Part shown: piece after piece, positions 1 through 7,593 of the stretch
Numbering within the stretch: position 1 is the first letter of the stretch
Layout: every line of letters starts with the position of its first letter
NCBI GenBank assembly: GCA_965230535.1
Contig: OZ246010.1
Coordinates: 2,207,334 to 2,271,333 of the forward strand
Length of the DNA stretch: 64,000 nt
Origin: JAUILH01 sp965230535
GTDB taxonomy: Bacteria > Bacteroidota > Bacteroidia > Flavobacteriales_D > JAUILH01
Direction: 5' to 3'
Program-made: the position numbers and the translations under genes
Notes under the pieces: model-generated
Told to the model about the DNA's origin: nothing
The model's database searches: none
The model's input: only the letters and a program-made list of their open reading frames with translations

Positions 1-56
1 TCCTTGGTGTAGCCATAATCAAGTTGATTAATTGAAATAATGTGTTGTGTTTTCAT
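1..56 (-). CDS. N-terminal fragment, possibly ABC transporter ATP-binding protein
   Basis: An ATG on the minus strand at 56 opens a frame that runs off the left edge without a stop. It reads MKTQHIISINQLDYGYTK, about 18 residues. A short polar start followed by a strand of the form ISINxLxYGYxK is how many ABC transporter ATPase subunits begin, just before the A-loop and Walker A. No Walker motif is inside the window, so the family is a guess from N-terminal style alone. The roughly 210 bases between this start and the next gene (268) would hold divergent promoters. Confidence 0.35.
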   Translation of the reverse strand, partial: MKTQHIISINQLDYGYTK

Positions 57-267
57 ATGCTTGTAATTTCTCTACAAGCTTACAGACACCACAATAAAGA
101 CTAAAAATAAGGTGGTGGTTGATTGAAACTTTGGTACGAAATAGCCAAATTTTGGTGTGAGTTGTTTTCCAATAATTTAAATGATTGAATCAATAGACTT
201 ACAATCAACCATCAGTTCATCATAAAATTTAAAAATTCGGTATCTTGCCAGTCCAAAAGTTTTGATT

Positions 268-1317
268 ATGCCAATTAACGTAGACCTTCTAGCTAAAATT
301 TGCAAGGCACCAGGGGCGCCGGGCTTTGAAAAAGAGATCAGGGAACTTGTTCTTAAGGAAATAGAGGGCCTCTGCGATTCCATAGATATCGATAACATGG
401 GCAATGTTACGGCTATTAAAAAGGGCCGTGAAGACAAACGTGTGATGATTGGTGCGCACATGGATGAAATTGGATTTATCGTGACCCATATTGATAAAAA
501 TGGGTTTTTAAGGTTTCATACACTTGGTGGGTTCGACCCAAAAACTCTGACTGCTCAGCGCGTGATTGTTCACGGAAAGAAGGATTTGCTTGGTGTCATG
601 AGCTCTAAGCCTATTCATGTAATGACTGCTGAGGAGCGTCAAAAGCTACCAAAGACCACTGATTATTTTATTGATCTGGGAATGCCTTACGATGAAGTAA
701 TTAAGTATGTGGAAGTGGGCTCTCCTATCACCCGTGAACGTGAGTTGATTGAAATGGGAGATTGCGTTAACTCAAAGTCGCTTGACAACAGGTTAGCCGT
801 TTTCATTTTGATAGAATTGTTGCGTGAATTAAAGGACAAGGAAGTGCCTTACGATATTTATGGTGTATTTACTGTCCAGGAAGAAATTGGCATCAGAGGT
901 GCCAGCGTAAGCGCACAAAAGATTCAACCGGATTTTGGTTTTGGACTGGACACGACCATTGCTTTTGATTTGCCGGGAGCAGCTGAACATGAAAAAGTGA
1001 CCTCCCTTGGAGAAGGCGCTGCCATCAAAGTAATGGACAGCAGAACTGTGTGCGACTATAGAATGGTTCGCTACATGAAAGAAACGGCCAGTAAACACAA
1101 CATTAAGTGGCAACCGGAAATTTTAACGGCAGGAGGAACAGACACTGCTGGTATTCAGCAAATGACTGCTGGAGGTTCTATTGCCGGGGCCGTATCTATT
1201 CCAACACGCCACCTGCACCAGGTAGTAGAAATGGCTCACAAACAAGACATCAGAGATTGTATAGATTTACTGAAAGCATGCGTGTCTGATTTAGACAAAG
1301 GTGACTGGGCTTTTTAA
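268..1317 (+). CDS. M42 family metallopeptidase (glutamyl/leucyl aminopeptidase type)
   Basis: Cytosolic di-zinc aminopeptidase of the M42 family, which trims peptides from the N terminus in large oligomeric particles. The metal and catalytic residues are in order: AHMDEIG near residue 63, SLDNR near 172, EEIG near 205 with the catalytic Glu pair, GLDTT near 227, and RHLHQ near 314. About 349 residues is the normal family length. A TTG lies two codons upstream at 262, but ATG at 268 starts the usual M-P-hydrophobic N terminus and is preferred. The next gene follows after 6 bases, so the two are probably co-transcribed. The protein looks intact and cytosolic, with no signal peptide. Confidence 0.9.
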   Translation: MPINVDLLAKICKAPGAPGFEKEIRELVLKEIEGLCDSIDIDNMGNVTAIKKGREDKRVMIGAHMDEIGFIVTHIDKNGFLRFHTLGGFDPKTLTAQRVIVHGKKDLLGVMSSKPIHVMTAEERQKLPKTTDYFIDLGMPYDEVIKYVEVGSPITRERELIEMGDCVNSKSLDNRLAVFILIELLRELKDKEVPYDIYGVFTVQEEIGIRGASVSAQKIQPDFGFGLDTTIAFDLPGAAEHEKVTSLGEGAAIKVMDSRTVCDYRMVRYMKETASKHNIKWQPEILTAGGTDTAGIQQMTAGGSIAGAVSIPTRHLHQVVEMAHKQDIRDCIDLLKACVSDLDKGDWAF

Positions 1318-1323
1318 ACTTGT

Positions 1324-2805
1324 ATGAAACGTATTAAATCCTGGCTCTCTGTTGAGCACAACGCATATCGTTTATCGATTTTAGTTCTTGTTATAACCTG
1401 TGTTTTCTCGGTAGGTTACCACCATTTCGATGAGCATTTTCAGTTGCTGGAGTTTGCCGGAATTAAGTTAGGTCTCAATACCCCGGAAGAACTTCCGTGG
1501 GAGTATCACGAACAAATGAGGCCGGCATTTCAGCCTTTTATTGTCTACTGCACTGCCAAAATTCTTGGACTCGTCAATCTGGATGATCCCTTTACCATCA
1601 CTTTAGTTCTGCGCATATTTTCTGCTGCCCTAAGCTTCATTGCGCTTTTATTGCTTTACAGAACCTTCAAGCCTCAAATTAGAGACAAACAACTCAACAA
1701 CTGGTTTTTGTTTCTTTCCTTTTTCTTTTGGCTAGGGATGTACAATGCTGTTCGGTTTTCGTCAGAAGGTTGGGCAGCTTCACTATTCACCATAGGTTTT
1801 TGCCTGTATCTCAACATCAGAGAGCCCAGGTTTAGGTTTTTATCGAATAAACCACTTCTGTCGTTTCTGTCTGTTGGACTTATTCTTGGTGGTGCTTTCT
1901 TATCAAGATATCAAGCCGGATTTCTCATTGTGGGTTTCGGAGCCTGGATGCTTTTTATGGGTAGAGAAAAATTCAAGCACCTGCTTATCATTCTGATTGG
2001 AATTTTGGTCATGTTTGGGGTTGGTGTATTGCTGGATCGTTGGCTATATGGTGAATGGACGCTTACTACATGGAACTATCTGGACGTAAATATTCTTCAG
2101 GATAAAGCGGCTAAGTTTGGTGTATCACCCTGGTATCATTATTTCGAACAGTTTTTCATTCACGGCATACCGCCATTCAGCCTGGCTCTACTCTTAGGCC
2201 TGGTGTACTATGTGGTTCGCTTCTGGAAAAGTCCTTTGGCCTGGTCAATTGTACCTTTTCTTCTCATTCATTTCATGATCGGACACAAGGAGCTTAGGTT
2301 TTTATTTCCAGTCGTGATATTTCTCCCTGTACTTTTTATTCTTCCGGTTCAGGAGTTAAAAGATCGTTGGAAAAACAGTGCGTCACTTTCAAAGTTTTTA
2401 CGCGTTTTTGTCAGCATATTTTTCGTGGTAAACAGTGTGCTTTTGGGTATTGTCATGATCAAACCGGCAGATACGCATCTCTCTCTCTATAGAAGCATCT
2501 ACAACAACTACGAAGAACCCATTACTTTGTATTATGTGGACATCAATCCCTTTAACAGGATTAAGAACATTCACTTTTACAGACGTCCTAACCTTGAGTT
2601 AAAACACGTCACCAATCTCGATTCTTTAGAGCAAATTAAGGATGAAACTTTCCTGGTTGTGTTAACGCCTAAAAGCAAAAAAGAGTCATTCGTTAAAGAC
2701 AAAAAAGTCATTTTTCAATCCTATCCGGATTGGATACAATCCATCAACTATGGTGGTTGGGTAGAAAGGTCCAAAGCCTGGTTTTTGTATGAAGTGTCAA
2801 ACTGA
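1324..2805 (+). CDS. GT22-type (Alg9/PIG-B-like) membrane mannosyltransferase
   Basis: Polytopic membrane protein of about 493 residues with ten or so hydrophobic helices. After the first helix it has the loop HHFDEHFQ (about residues 33-40), the acidic first-loop motif of GT-C enzymes. PWEYHEQMRPAFQP follows, corresponding to the TWEW...RS region of GPI mannosyltransferases. Later GHKELRFLFPV (about 317-327) matches the HKExRF element of family GT22. Such enzymes use a lipid-phosphate sugar donor on the periplasmic side; in bacteria the acceptor is generally unknown. It sits 6 bases after the M42 peptidase, which gives no functional hint. Alternative: another GT-C family, but the HKExRFLFP element argues for GT22. 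Confidence 0.75.
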   Translation: MKRIKSWLSVEHNAYRLSILVLVITCVFSVGYHHFDEHFQLLEFAGIKLGLNTPEELPWEYHEQMRPAFQPFIVYCTAKILGLVNLDDPFTITLVLRIFSAALSFIALLLLYRTFKPQIRDKQLNNWFLFLSFFFWLGMYNAVRFSSEGWAASLFTIGFCLYLNIREPRFRFLSNKPLLSFLSVGLILGGAFLSRYQAGFLIVGFGAWMLFMGREKFKHLLIILIGILVMFGVGVLLDRWLYGEWTLTTWNYLDVNILQDKAAKFGVSPWYHYFEQFFIHGIPPFSLALLLGLVYYVVRFWKSPLAWSIVPFLLIHFMIGHKELRFLFPVVIFLPVLFILPVQELKDRWKNSASLSKFLRVFVSIFFVVNSVLLGIVMIKPADTHLSLYRSIYNNYEEPITLYYVDINPFNRIKNIHFYRRPNLELKHVTNLDSLEQIKDETFLVVLTPKSKKESFVKDKKVIFQSYPDWIQSINYGGWVERSKAWFLYEVSN

Positions 2806-2842
2806 CGTCACTCTGGTTTTCAGGATTTCGTAAATTCATTTC

Positions 2843-3808
2843 ATGATAAAACAGGCCATTTTAGTATTTTTCATTTTTCTCATAAATGCCGGGTTCTCGC
2901 AAAAAAGCAGTAAGCATGAGGAATTGGGAGCGGTAGATTGGCTCCGGGACTATGATGCGGCTGTTGAACAATCAAAACAAAATGGAAAGGATATTTTAAT
3001 TCTGTTTCAGGAAGTTCCGGGTTGTGCAACATGCAGAAACTACGGCCACAATGTTTTGAGCAATCCTTTAATGGTTGAAGCCATAGAAAACAACTTTGTT
3101 CCCCTGGCTATTTTTAATAACCTTGGCGGAAAGGACAATGAGATTTTGGAAAAATTTGGAGAGTACAGTTGGAACAACCCGACTGTTAGGATTGTTAACA
3201 CAAAAGAGGAAACCATTGTTCCCAGGATCAGTGAAGACTACTCTGCGTTAACCCTGTGCTCGCGAATGATTCAGGCCATTTCTAAAAACAAACAGACCAT
3301 TCCGAATTATCTAAGTTTACTGGAACAACAATTGTTGAGTAATGCCAAAAACCGGGCTGATATATACTTCAAAGTGCCTTGTTTTTGGTCGGGCGAAAAA
3401 ACTTTTGGCAACATGACAGGTGTTCTGCAAACTTCTTCCGGGTTTAGTGGCGGATTTGAAGTGGTAAAAATCTCTTACAATTCAGATTTGGTTTCAGAAA
3501 AGGAGATAAAGTCGCGTGGCAACAAAGACGGCTATGAATTCATCGATCCTAAGCAGGTGGACTTTGTGGTTTCTGATGAAGACGTGCATTATTACCTCAA
3601 AAACTCGGATTACGTCTATCTGGCCTTATCAGATATTCAAAAAACCAGGGTTAACAGTGCGTTGGGTAGAGGTGTTTCTCCATTAAAGTATCTAAGTCCA
3701 AATCAACTAAGGTGCTGGTATGCTGTTGAGAAATCTAAAGAAGGAAAGCAGCCATTGATTAAGCATACTTTCTCTTATGCCTGGGGCTTGATGATGAGCT
3801 ATCTGTAA
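2843..3808 (+). CDS. Secreted thioredoxin-fold / MsrA-like fusion protein
   Basis: A signal peptide (about residues 1-19, ending GFSQ) is followed by a thioredoxin-like domain with the redox motif VPGCATC (Cys61, Cys64). From about residue 172 a region resembles peptide methionine-S-sulfoxide reductase: PCFWSGEKTFG (Cys180, compare GCFWG of MsrA), then a GG-x-EVVKISYNSD segment like the MsrA core, and a SDIQKTRVNSAL stretch. The likely job is repair of oxidised methionine in envelope proteins, with the thioredoxin domain as built-in electron supplier. The VPGC motif recalls the VPGUxxT thioredoxin-like (seleno)protein families, here with Cys instead of Sec. Length 321. The MsrA half is divergent, so activity is not assured. 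Confidence 0.65.
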   Translation: MIKQAILVFFIFLINAGFSQKSSKHEELGAVDWLRDYDAAVEQSKQNGKDILILFQEVPGCATCRNYGHNVLSNPLMVEAIENNFVPLAIFNNLGGKDNEILEKFGEYSWNNPTVRIVNTKEETIVPRISEDYSALTLCSRMIQAISKNKQTIPNYLSLLEQQLLSNAKNRADIYFKVPCFWSGEKTFGNMTGVLQTSSGFSGGFEVVKISYNSDLVSEKEIKSRGNKDGYEFIDPKQVDFVVSDEDVHYYLKNSDYVYLALSDIQKTRVNSALGRGVSPLKYLSPNQLRCWYAVEKSKEGKQPLIKHTFSYAWGLMMSYL

Positions 3809-3816
3809 ATGCTGTT

Positions 3817-4623
3817 CTAAAAGCTCATTTCTCCGTCCTTAGACTTTTTCTTTTTGGGCTTTTTACTGCCTTTTTTCTGACGTTTTTTGCTTCCCAAATC
3901 AGTGAAGGGATTTTCTCCTGGCCTTACCTTTCTTGGATATAGGGCCAGGTTAGGCGCCTCTTGTCTTTTTTTGTTCGCCTTGTCCAGTTTTCTTCTGTTG
4001 GTTTTAAACTGGGGATTGTTGTTCTTAACTTTTTCCTTCTTTACGCGCTTATCACCCTTCTTTCTTCTGTGTTTTTTTCGGTCGTCGTGCTTATCTCTTT
4101 TGGCTCGTTTTTGTTTTTTGTCTTTGAATTTGTAGCGACCCTTTCCTTTGTTTTTACCCTTGTTGCCGCCATATTTTCCGCTAAACGGGTCTTTATTTTT
4201 ACCTGAGTTTTTCTGCCTTTTCCCCCCGGCCGCAAAAGGGTCTTTCTTGCTGTATTTTGGTTTTTTTCCAGCCTTATAACTGAACAAATCCGATTTAGAT
4301 TTGGCCTTTTTTCTTCGGGTTTTATCGCGGTAAGTAAAGCTATCTGGTTTAGACTTATGTCTTTTGGTTTTTTGTTTTTGAGTGAATGAATCTCCTTGTC
4401 GTTTGCGCCTTGTGCTCTTAGACTTACTTCTAAAGGTATCGCCGGTTTTGGTAGATTTTTTTCTGGCAGGTTTGTAGCTAAAAGAACCCGATAAGGACTT
4501 TTTGCTTTTCTTTTTGGACTTGGAATTGAAGGTTTTCTTACCGTCGTTTACGTTCCCTCCTTTTTGAGCACTAGCCGAAATGCAGAATAAGGAAATGAGT
4601 AATATGAGTAGAAATGCCTTCAT
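3817..4623 (-). CDS. Very basic, low-complexity secreted protein with DPF/DSF repeats
   Basis: The ATG at 4623 begins a clean signal peptide (MKAFLLILLISLFCISASAQ), so it is preferred over an upstream ATG at 4665. The mature part, about 248 residues, is dominated by Lys, Arg, Ser and Gly. It carries imperfect repeats in which a short aromatic core (SFSYK, DSFTQK, DSFTYR, DLFSYK, DPFAAG, DPFSGK, NPFTDL) alternates with runs of Lys and Arg. No globular domain, membrane segment or sorting domain is visible. I do not recognise the family. A charge this positive would suit binding to nucleic acid, LPS or other polyanions at the cell surface. It is convergent with the Trx-MsrA gene, 8 bases apart. 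Confidence 0.7.
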   Translation of the reverse strand: MKAFLLILLISLFCISASAQKGGNVNDGKKTFNSKSKKKSKKSLSGSFSYKPARKKSTKTGDTFRSKSKSTRRKRQGDSFTQKQKTKRHKSKPDSFTYRDKTRRKKAKSKSDLFSYKAGKKPKYSKKDPFAAGGKRQKNSGKNKDPFSGKYGGNKGKNKGKGRYKFKDKKQKRAKRDKHDDRKKHRRKKGDKRVKKEKVKNNNPQFKTNRRKLDKANKKRQEAPNLALYPRKVRPGENPFTDLGSKKRQKKGSKKPKKKKSKDGEMSF

Positions 4624-4672
4624 GTTCACTAGTAAATATACGGCAAATGGGAAAAATGGATTCAAGAAGCAA

Positions 4673-4700
4673 AAAAGGCGTTCATGGTTGAACGCCTTTT
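4673..4700 (-). terminator. Rho-independent terminator after ferritin
   Basis: Perfect 10-bp inverted repeat AAAAGGCGTT / AACGCCTTTT with an 8-base loop. Read on the minus strand it lies just past the ferritin stop and ends in a run of T (the A-run at 4671-4676). It can also fold in the plus direction. Confidence 0.75.
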
Positions 4701-4725
4701 AAATTCTTTTTTGGAAAACAGTTTC

Positions 4726-5244
4726 CTATGCTGTCTGATCAGGAGCAGCTACAGTGATGTTCATTTGCTCTAGGTCTCTGTCGAACAAGTACAAGCCTCC
4801 TTTATCATTGCCAATCATGTTGATTTTATCCATAATGGTTCTTGCCAACGCTTCTTCTTCAATCTGCTCTGATACATACCACTGCATAAAGTTGTGTGTA
4901 GTGTAGTCTTTCTCCATCAGACAAACATGCACCACTTCATTGATGGACTCTGTTACCATTTCCTCATGATCCAGTAAGTTCTGAAAAACCTGCTTCAAAG
5001 ATTTAAAAGATGCTGGTGGTTTAGACAATGCCGGAATAATGGCTTTTCCGCCTCTTTCGTTCACAAACTTAACCAGCTTTAGCATGTGCATTCTTTCTTC
5101 ATCAGAATGATCATATAAAAACTGTGCAGTTCCATTCAGTCCTTCTGATTCTGCCCATGAAGCCATGGCCAGATAAAACTGAGATGACTCTGCTTCTTTC
5201 TTAATTTGATCGTTAAGTGCTTTTTCTATTTTCTTCTTTAGCAT
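4726..5244 (-). CDS. Bacterial non-haem ferritin
   Basis: Four-helix-bundle iron-storage protein of 172 residues, the normal length. The ferroxidase ligands are recognisable: the Glu in IKKEAESSQFY (helix A), EERMHMLKL (helix B, Glu-x2-His), a Glu in the DHEEMVTESI helix, and the HNFMQWYVSEQIEEE segment (helices C-D). It oxidises Fe(II) with oxygen or peroxide and stores the ferric mineral in a 24-subunit cytosolic shell, which limits Fenton chemistry. Monocistronic: a terminator lies at 4673-4700 and a candidate promoter lies directly upstream. No frameshift or missing ligand was noticed. Confidence 0.95.
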   Translation of the reverse strand: MLKKKIEKALNDQIKKEAESSQFYLAMASWAESEGLNGTAQFLYDHSDEERMHMLKLVKFVNERGGKAIIPALSKPPASFKSLKQVFQNLLDHEEMVTESINEVVHVCLMEKDYTTHNFMQWYVSEQIEEEALARTIMDKINMIGNDKGGLYLFDRDLEQMNITVAAPDQTA

Positions 5245-5261
5245 AGCTGGTTTGTTTTAGT

Positions 5262-5269
5262 CAAAATTA
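5262..5269 (-). promoter_or_regulatory. Candidate Bacteroidota -7 element for ferritin
   Basis: On the minus strand this reads TAATTTTG, an exact match to the TAnnTTTG element of the Bacteroidota primary sigma factor, ending 17 bases before the ferritin ATG. No clear -33 TTTG was found at ideal spacing, so this is tentative. Confidence 0.35.
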
Positions 5270-5382
5270 CGTAGATATTGTGGAAGAATGAAAAACAGGC
5301 CTCAATTCTTACTTAGTCTAAATTAGCTTTCTTATTGTATAAAACACCTAAAAGAGGGAAAAGGTTCCCGATAAAAGAGAGC

Positions 5383-7341
5383 TTACTTAAACGGGTTTTG
5401 TCTGAGCATAGTGACAATGCCTTTTTCTTCAAAAGCTTCACCATCAAAACCGGTTGCTTTAATCACATAAAAATAGGTTCCGTCTGTTACTCTTTGACCA
5501 GCAGGAGCAGTTCGTCCATCCCACCAACCTTCCGGACCATGCCATTCGTATACAAGGGCGCCATATCTGTTAAAAATCTGTCCATGAAGCTGAGTAATTC
5601 CAATGGCCGTTGGTTTAAATACATCATTGATTCCATCTCCATTTGGTGTAAACACATTTGGAACTGTTAATCCTGGTTCTCCTATAATTTCTATAACCAC
5701 ACTTGCGGTATCTGTACAATTTCCGTCACTCACCGTCAAAATGGCTGTAAACGTGCCTGCTGTGTTGTAAACATAACTTGGACTAACATCCGTAGAGCTT
5801 CCCGAATCACCAAAATCCCATGAATAATTCGTTGCACCAATACTCGCATCAGTGAAATCGACAGTCACAGGAATAAACCCGGTAACCGGATTTGCAGAGA
5901 AATTTGCCACAGGCGTCCCGGGGCCACTTAGCGTTACCTGAGAACTTGTCACACATCCATCATCATCTACCAAAACAATGTTGTAGACCCCAACCCCAAG
6001 ATTTGGAAACGAATCTGTCGGGAATAAGATTTGCCCGTTGTCAATGCTATACTGAATTGGTCCGGATTGTGACAAAGCGTTAATCACAATGCTTCCGTCT
6101 GTGCTGGTTGGGCAAGTTGGCTGAATAACATCTATACTCACAATGGTTGGTCCTCCGCCCGAATTGATTACAACCGATCCACTGTCTGTACATCCATTGG
6201 CATCCTGAACGTAATAATAGTAGGTTCCCGGAGCAATTCCCGGATAACTTGAAGCGCTCGTATAGGTTGCTCCGCTGTCTATCGAGTACATATATGCCGG
6301 AGAACCTCCTGTTGGGTTAAAGCTAAGAGATGCGTTTCCTCCAACACATGTTTCATCTAAAGACACCGGATTAGCTATCAAAGGGTCTGGTTCTACCATA
6401 ACTATGCTGGCGCCTACCGGACAACCATTGACGTCTTCTACCACCACATCATAGGTTCCCGGTCCTAAACCGGTAAATGTATTGTTTGCCTGAAAGTTCT
6501 GGCCTCCGTCATTTGAATAGGTAATGGGCTGACTTCCAAAGGCCATAACGGTTATGGACCCATCGTTTCCTCCATTACAGAACGGGTTGATGAAGTTAAG
6601 TGTAATGATATCCGGACCAAATCCGGTTGCGCTGTTCACAAAAATGGTATTGGTGTCTGTACAACCTGCTCCATCAATAACAACGCCCGTGTATACCCCG
6701 GCTGCTTGCGAACCAAAAAAGTTAGGAGCCTGATATCCTGCTCCACCGTCTATACTATACATATAGCTGCCATCACCACCAACTGCGTTGATAGTGATGT
6801 CTCCATCACTTGCCGGACAAGAAGCATCTGTTGTGACGCTTGTAAACGTCAGTTCTGTTGGTTCGTTGATGGTGAAGGTGGTAGTATCCACACAAAAAGT
6901 CGTATCCATAATTACCAGCGTGTAATTGCCGGCCGCTAAGTCTAAAAAGTTGCCATTATCCTGAATGGTGTCTCCTACCAGTTCGAAGGTAAGAGGTCCG
7001 GTACCAGTCGCAGTTACTGTAAGCGACCCATCGGTAAAGCCAAAACACGTGGCGTCCGTTGTAGCAAAGCTATTTTGAGTAATTCCCCCTGTTCCGTAAA
7101 GAGTATAATGCAAAGTGTCGGTAAAGCCTGTGGCGTTTTCAGCAATTAGAGTGTACTGACCTGGTGCCAGGTTAGAAAAAGTAGAATCTGTCTGGTAGGT
7201 TTGTCCGCTATCGGCTGAAAACATAAAGCCTGTTCCACCAGAAGCATTGATTGTGATGCTTCCATCTGATGCACCACAAGTTGGTGTGGTTACATCAATA
7301 CTATCTATGGTAATAACTTGTCCAAACGACTGTACAGACAA
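5383..7341 (-). CDS. SprB-repeat / PKD protein with T9SS type B sorting domain
   Basis: Cell-surface or secreted protein of at least 652 residues. About six SprB-type repeats (pattern GSITINAxGG...YSIDGG...GxYxxVVxDxxGC, most with a C-terminal Cys) fill residues 10-475. A PKD domain follows (about 478-555, with the WDFGD core), then a gliding-motility-type C-terminal domain (about 560-652: NVFTPNGDGINDVF ... WWDG ... GTYFYVIKATG). That end is the T9SS type B sorting signal. The start is unclear. The hydrophobic signal peptide extends upstream of the TTG at 7341 to about 7371, and the frame is open to 7419 with no ATG, GTG or further TTG; only rare starts such as ATT (7365, 7386) are available. 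Probably a surface adhesin. Confidence 0.85.
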   Translation of the reverse strand: MSVQSFGQVITIDSIDVTTPTCGASDGSITINASGGTGFMFSADSGQTYQTDSTFSNLAPGQYTLIAENATGFTDTLHYTLYGTGGITQNSFATTDATCFGFTDGSLTVTATGTGPLTFELVGDTIQDNGNFLDLAAGNYTLVIMDTTFCVDTTTFTINEPTELTFTSVTTDASCPASDGDITINAVGGDGSYMYSIDGGAGYQAPNFFGSQAAGVYTGVVIDGAGCTDTNTIFVNSATGFGPDIITLNFINPFCNGGNDGSITVMAFGSQPITYSNDGGQNFQANNTFTGLGPGTYDVVVEDVNGCPVGASIVMVEPDPLIANPVSLDETCVGGNASLSFNPTGGSPAYMYSIDSGATYTSASSYPGIAPGTYYYYVQDANGCTDSGSVVINSGGGPTIVSIDVIQPTCPTSTDGSIVINALSQSGPIQYSIDNGQILFPTDSFPNLGVGVYNIVLVDDDGCVTSSQVTLSGPGTPVANFSANPVTGFIPVTVDFTDASIGATNYSWDFGDSGSSTDVSPSYVYNTAGTFTAILTVSDGNCTDTASVVIEIIGEPGLTVPNVFTPNGDGINDVFKPTAIGITQLHGQIFNRYGALVYEWHGPEGWWDGRTAPAGQRVTDGTYFYVIKATGFDGEAFEEKGIVTMLRQNPFK

Positions 7342-7593
7342 GAATACAAGTAGAATAGCAGCAATATGTTTAAAACAGTAAGTAATGGGTCTTTCTTTAT
7401 ACTTGTATGACGCTTTAAGTCAGCAACACGTTGCTTATACTGTTTGGCGCATAAAATGTTCCAATTTTACTCAAAAATATTGGTTTGTGCGATCATTTGA
7501 TATGAGGATACACGAACTTTCCGACAAGACATTGTTATGAAGTATCATTTTCTTAACATTTTGAGACTGTCATATTCGTAATTTAGTGATACA

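Noticed and set aside
3887..4206. Plus-strand frames of about 80 codons rich in Phe and Leu
   Set aside because: They are the reverse complement of the Lys-rich repeats of the basic secreted protein, which gives apparent hydrophobic proteins.
5383..7341. Repeats here as a CRISPR or satellite array
   Set aside because: The periodicity is at protein level (SprB repeats of about 75-80 residues) with divergent DNA; there are no identical repeats or spacers.
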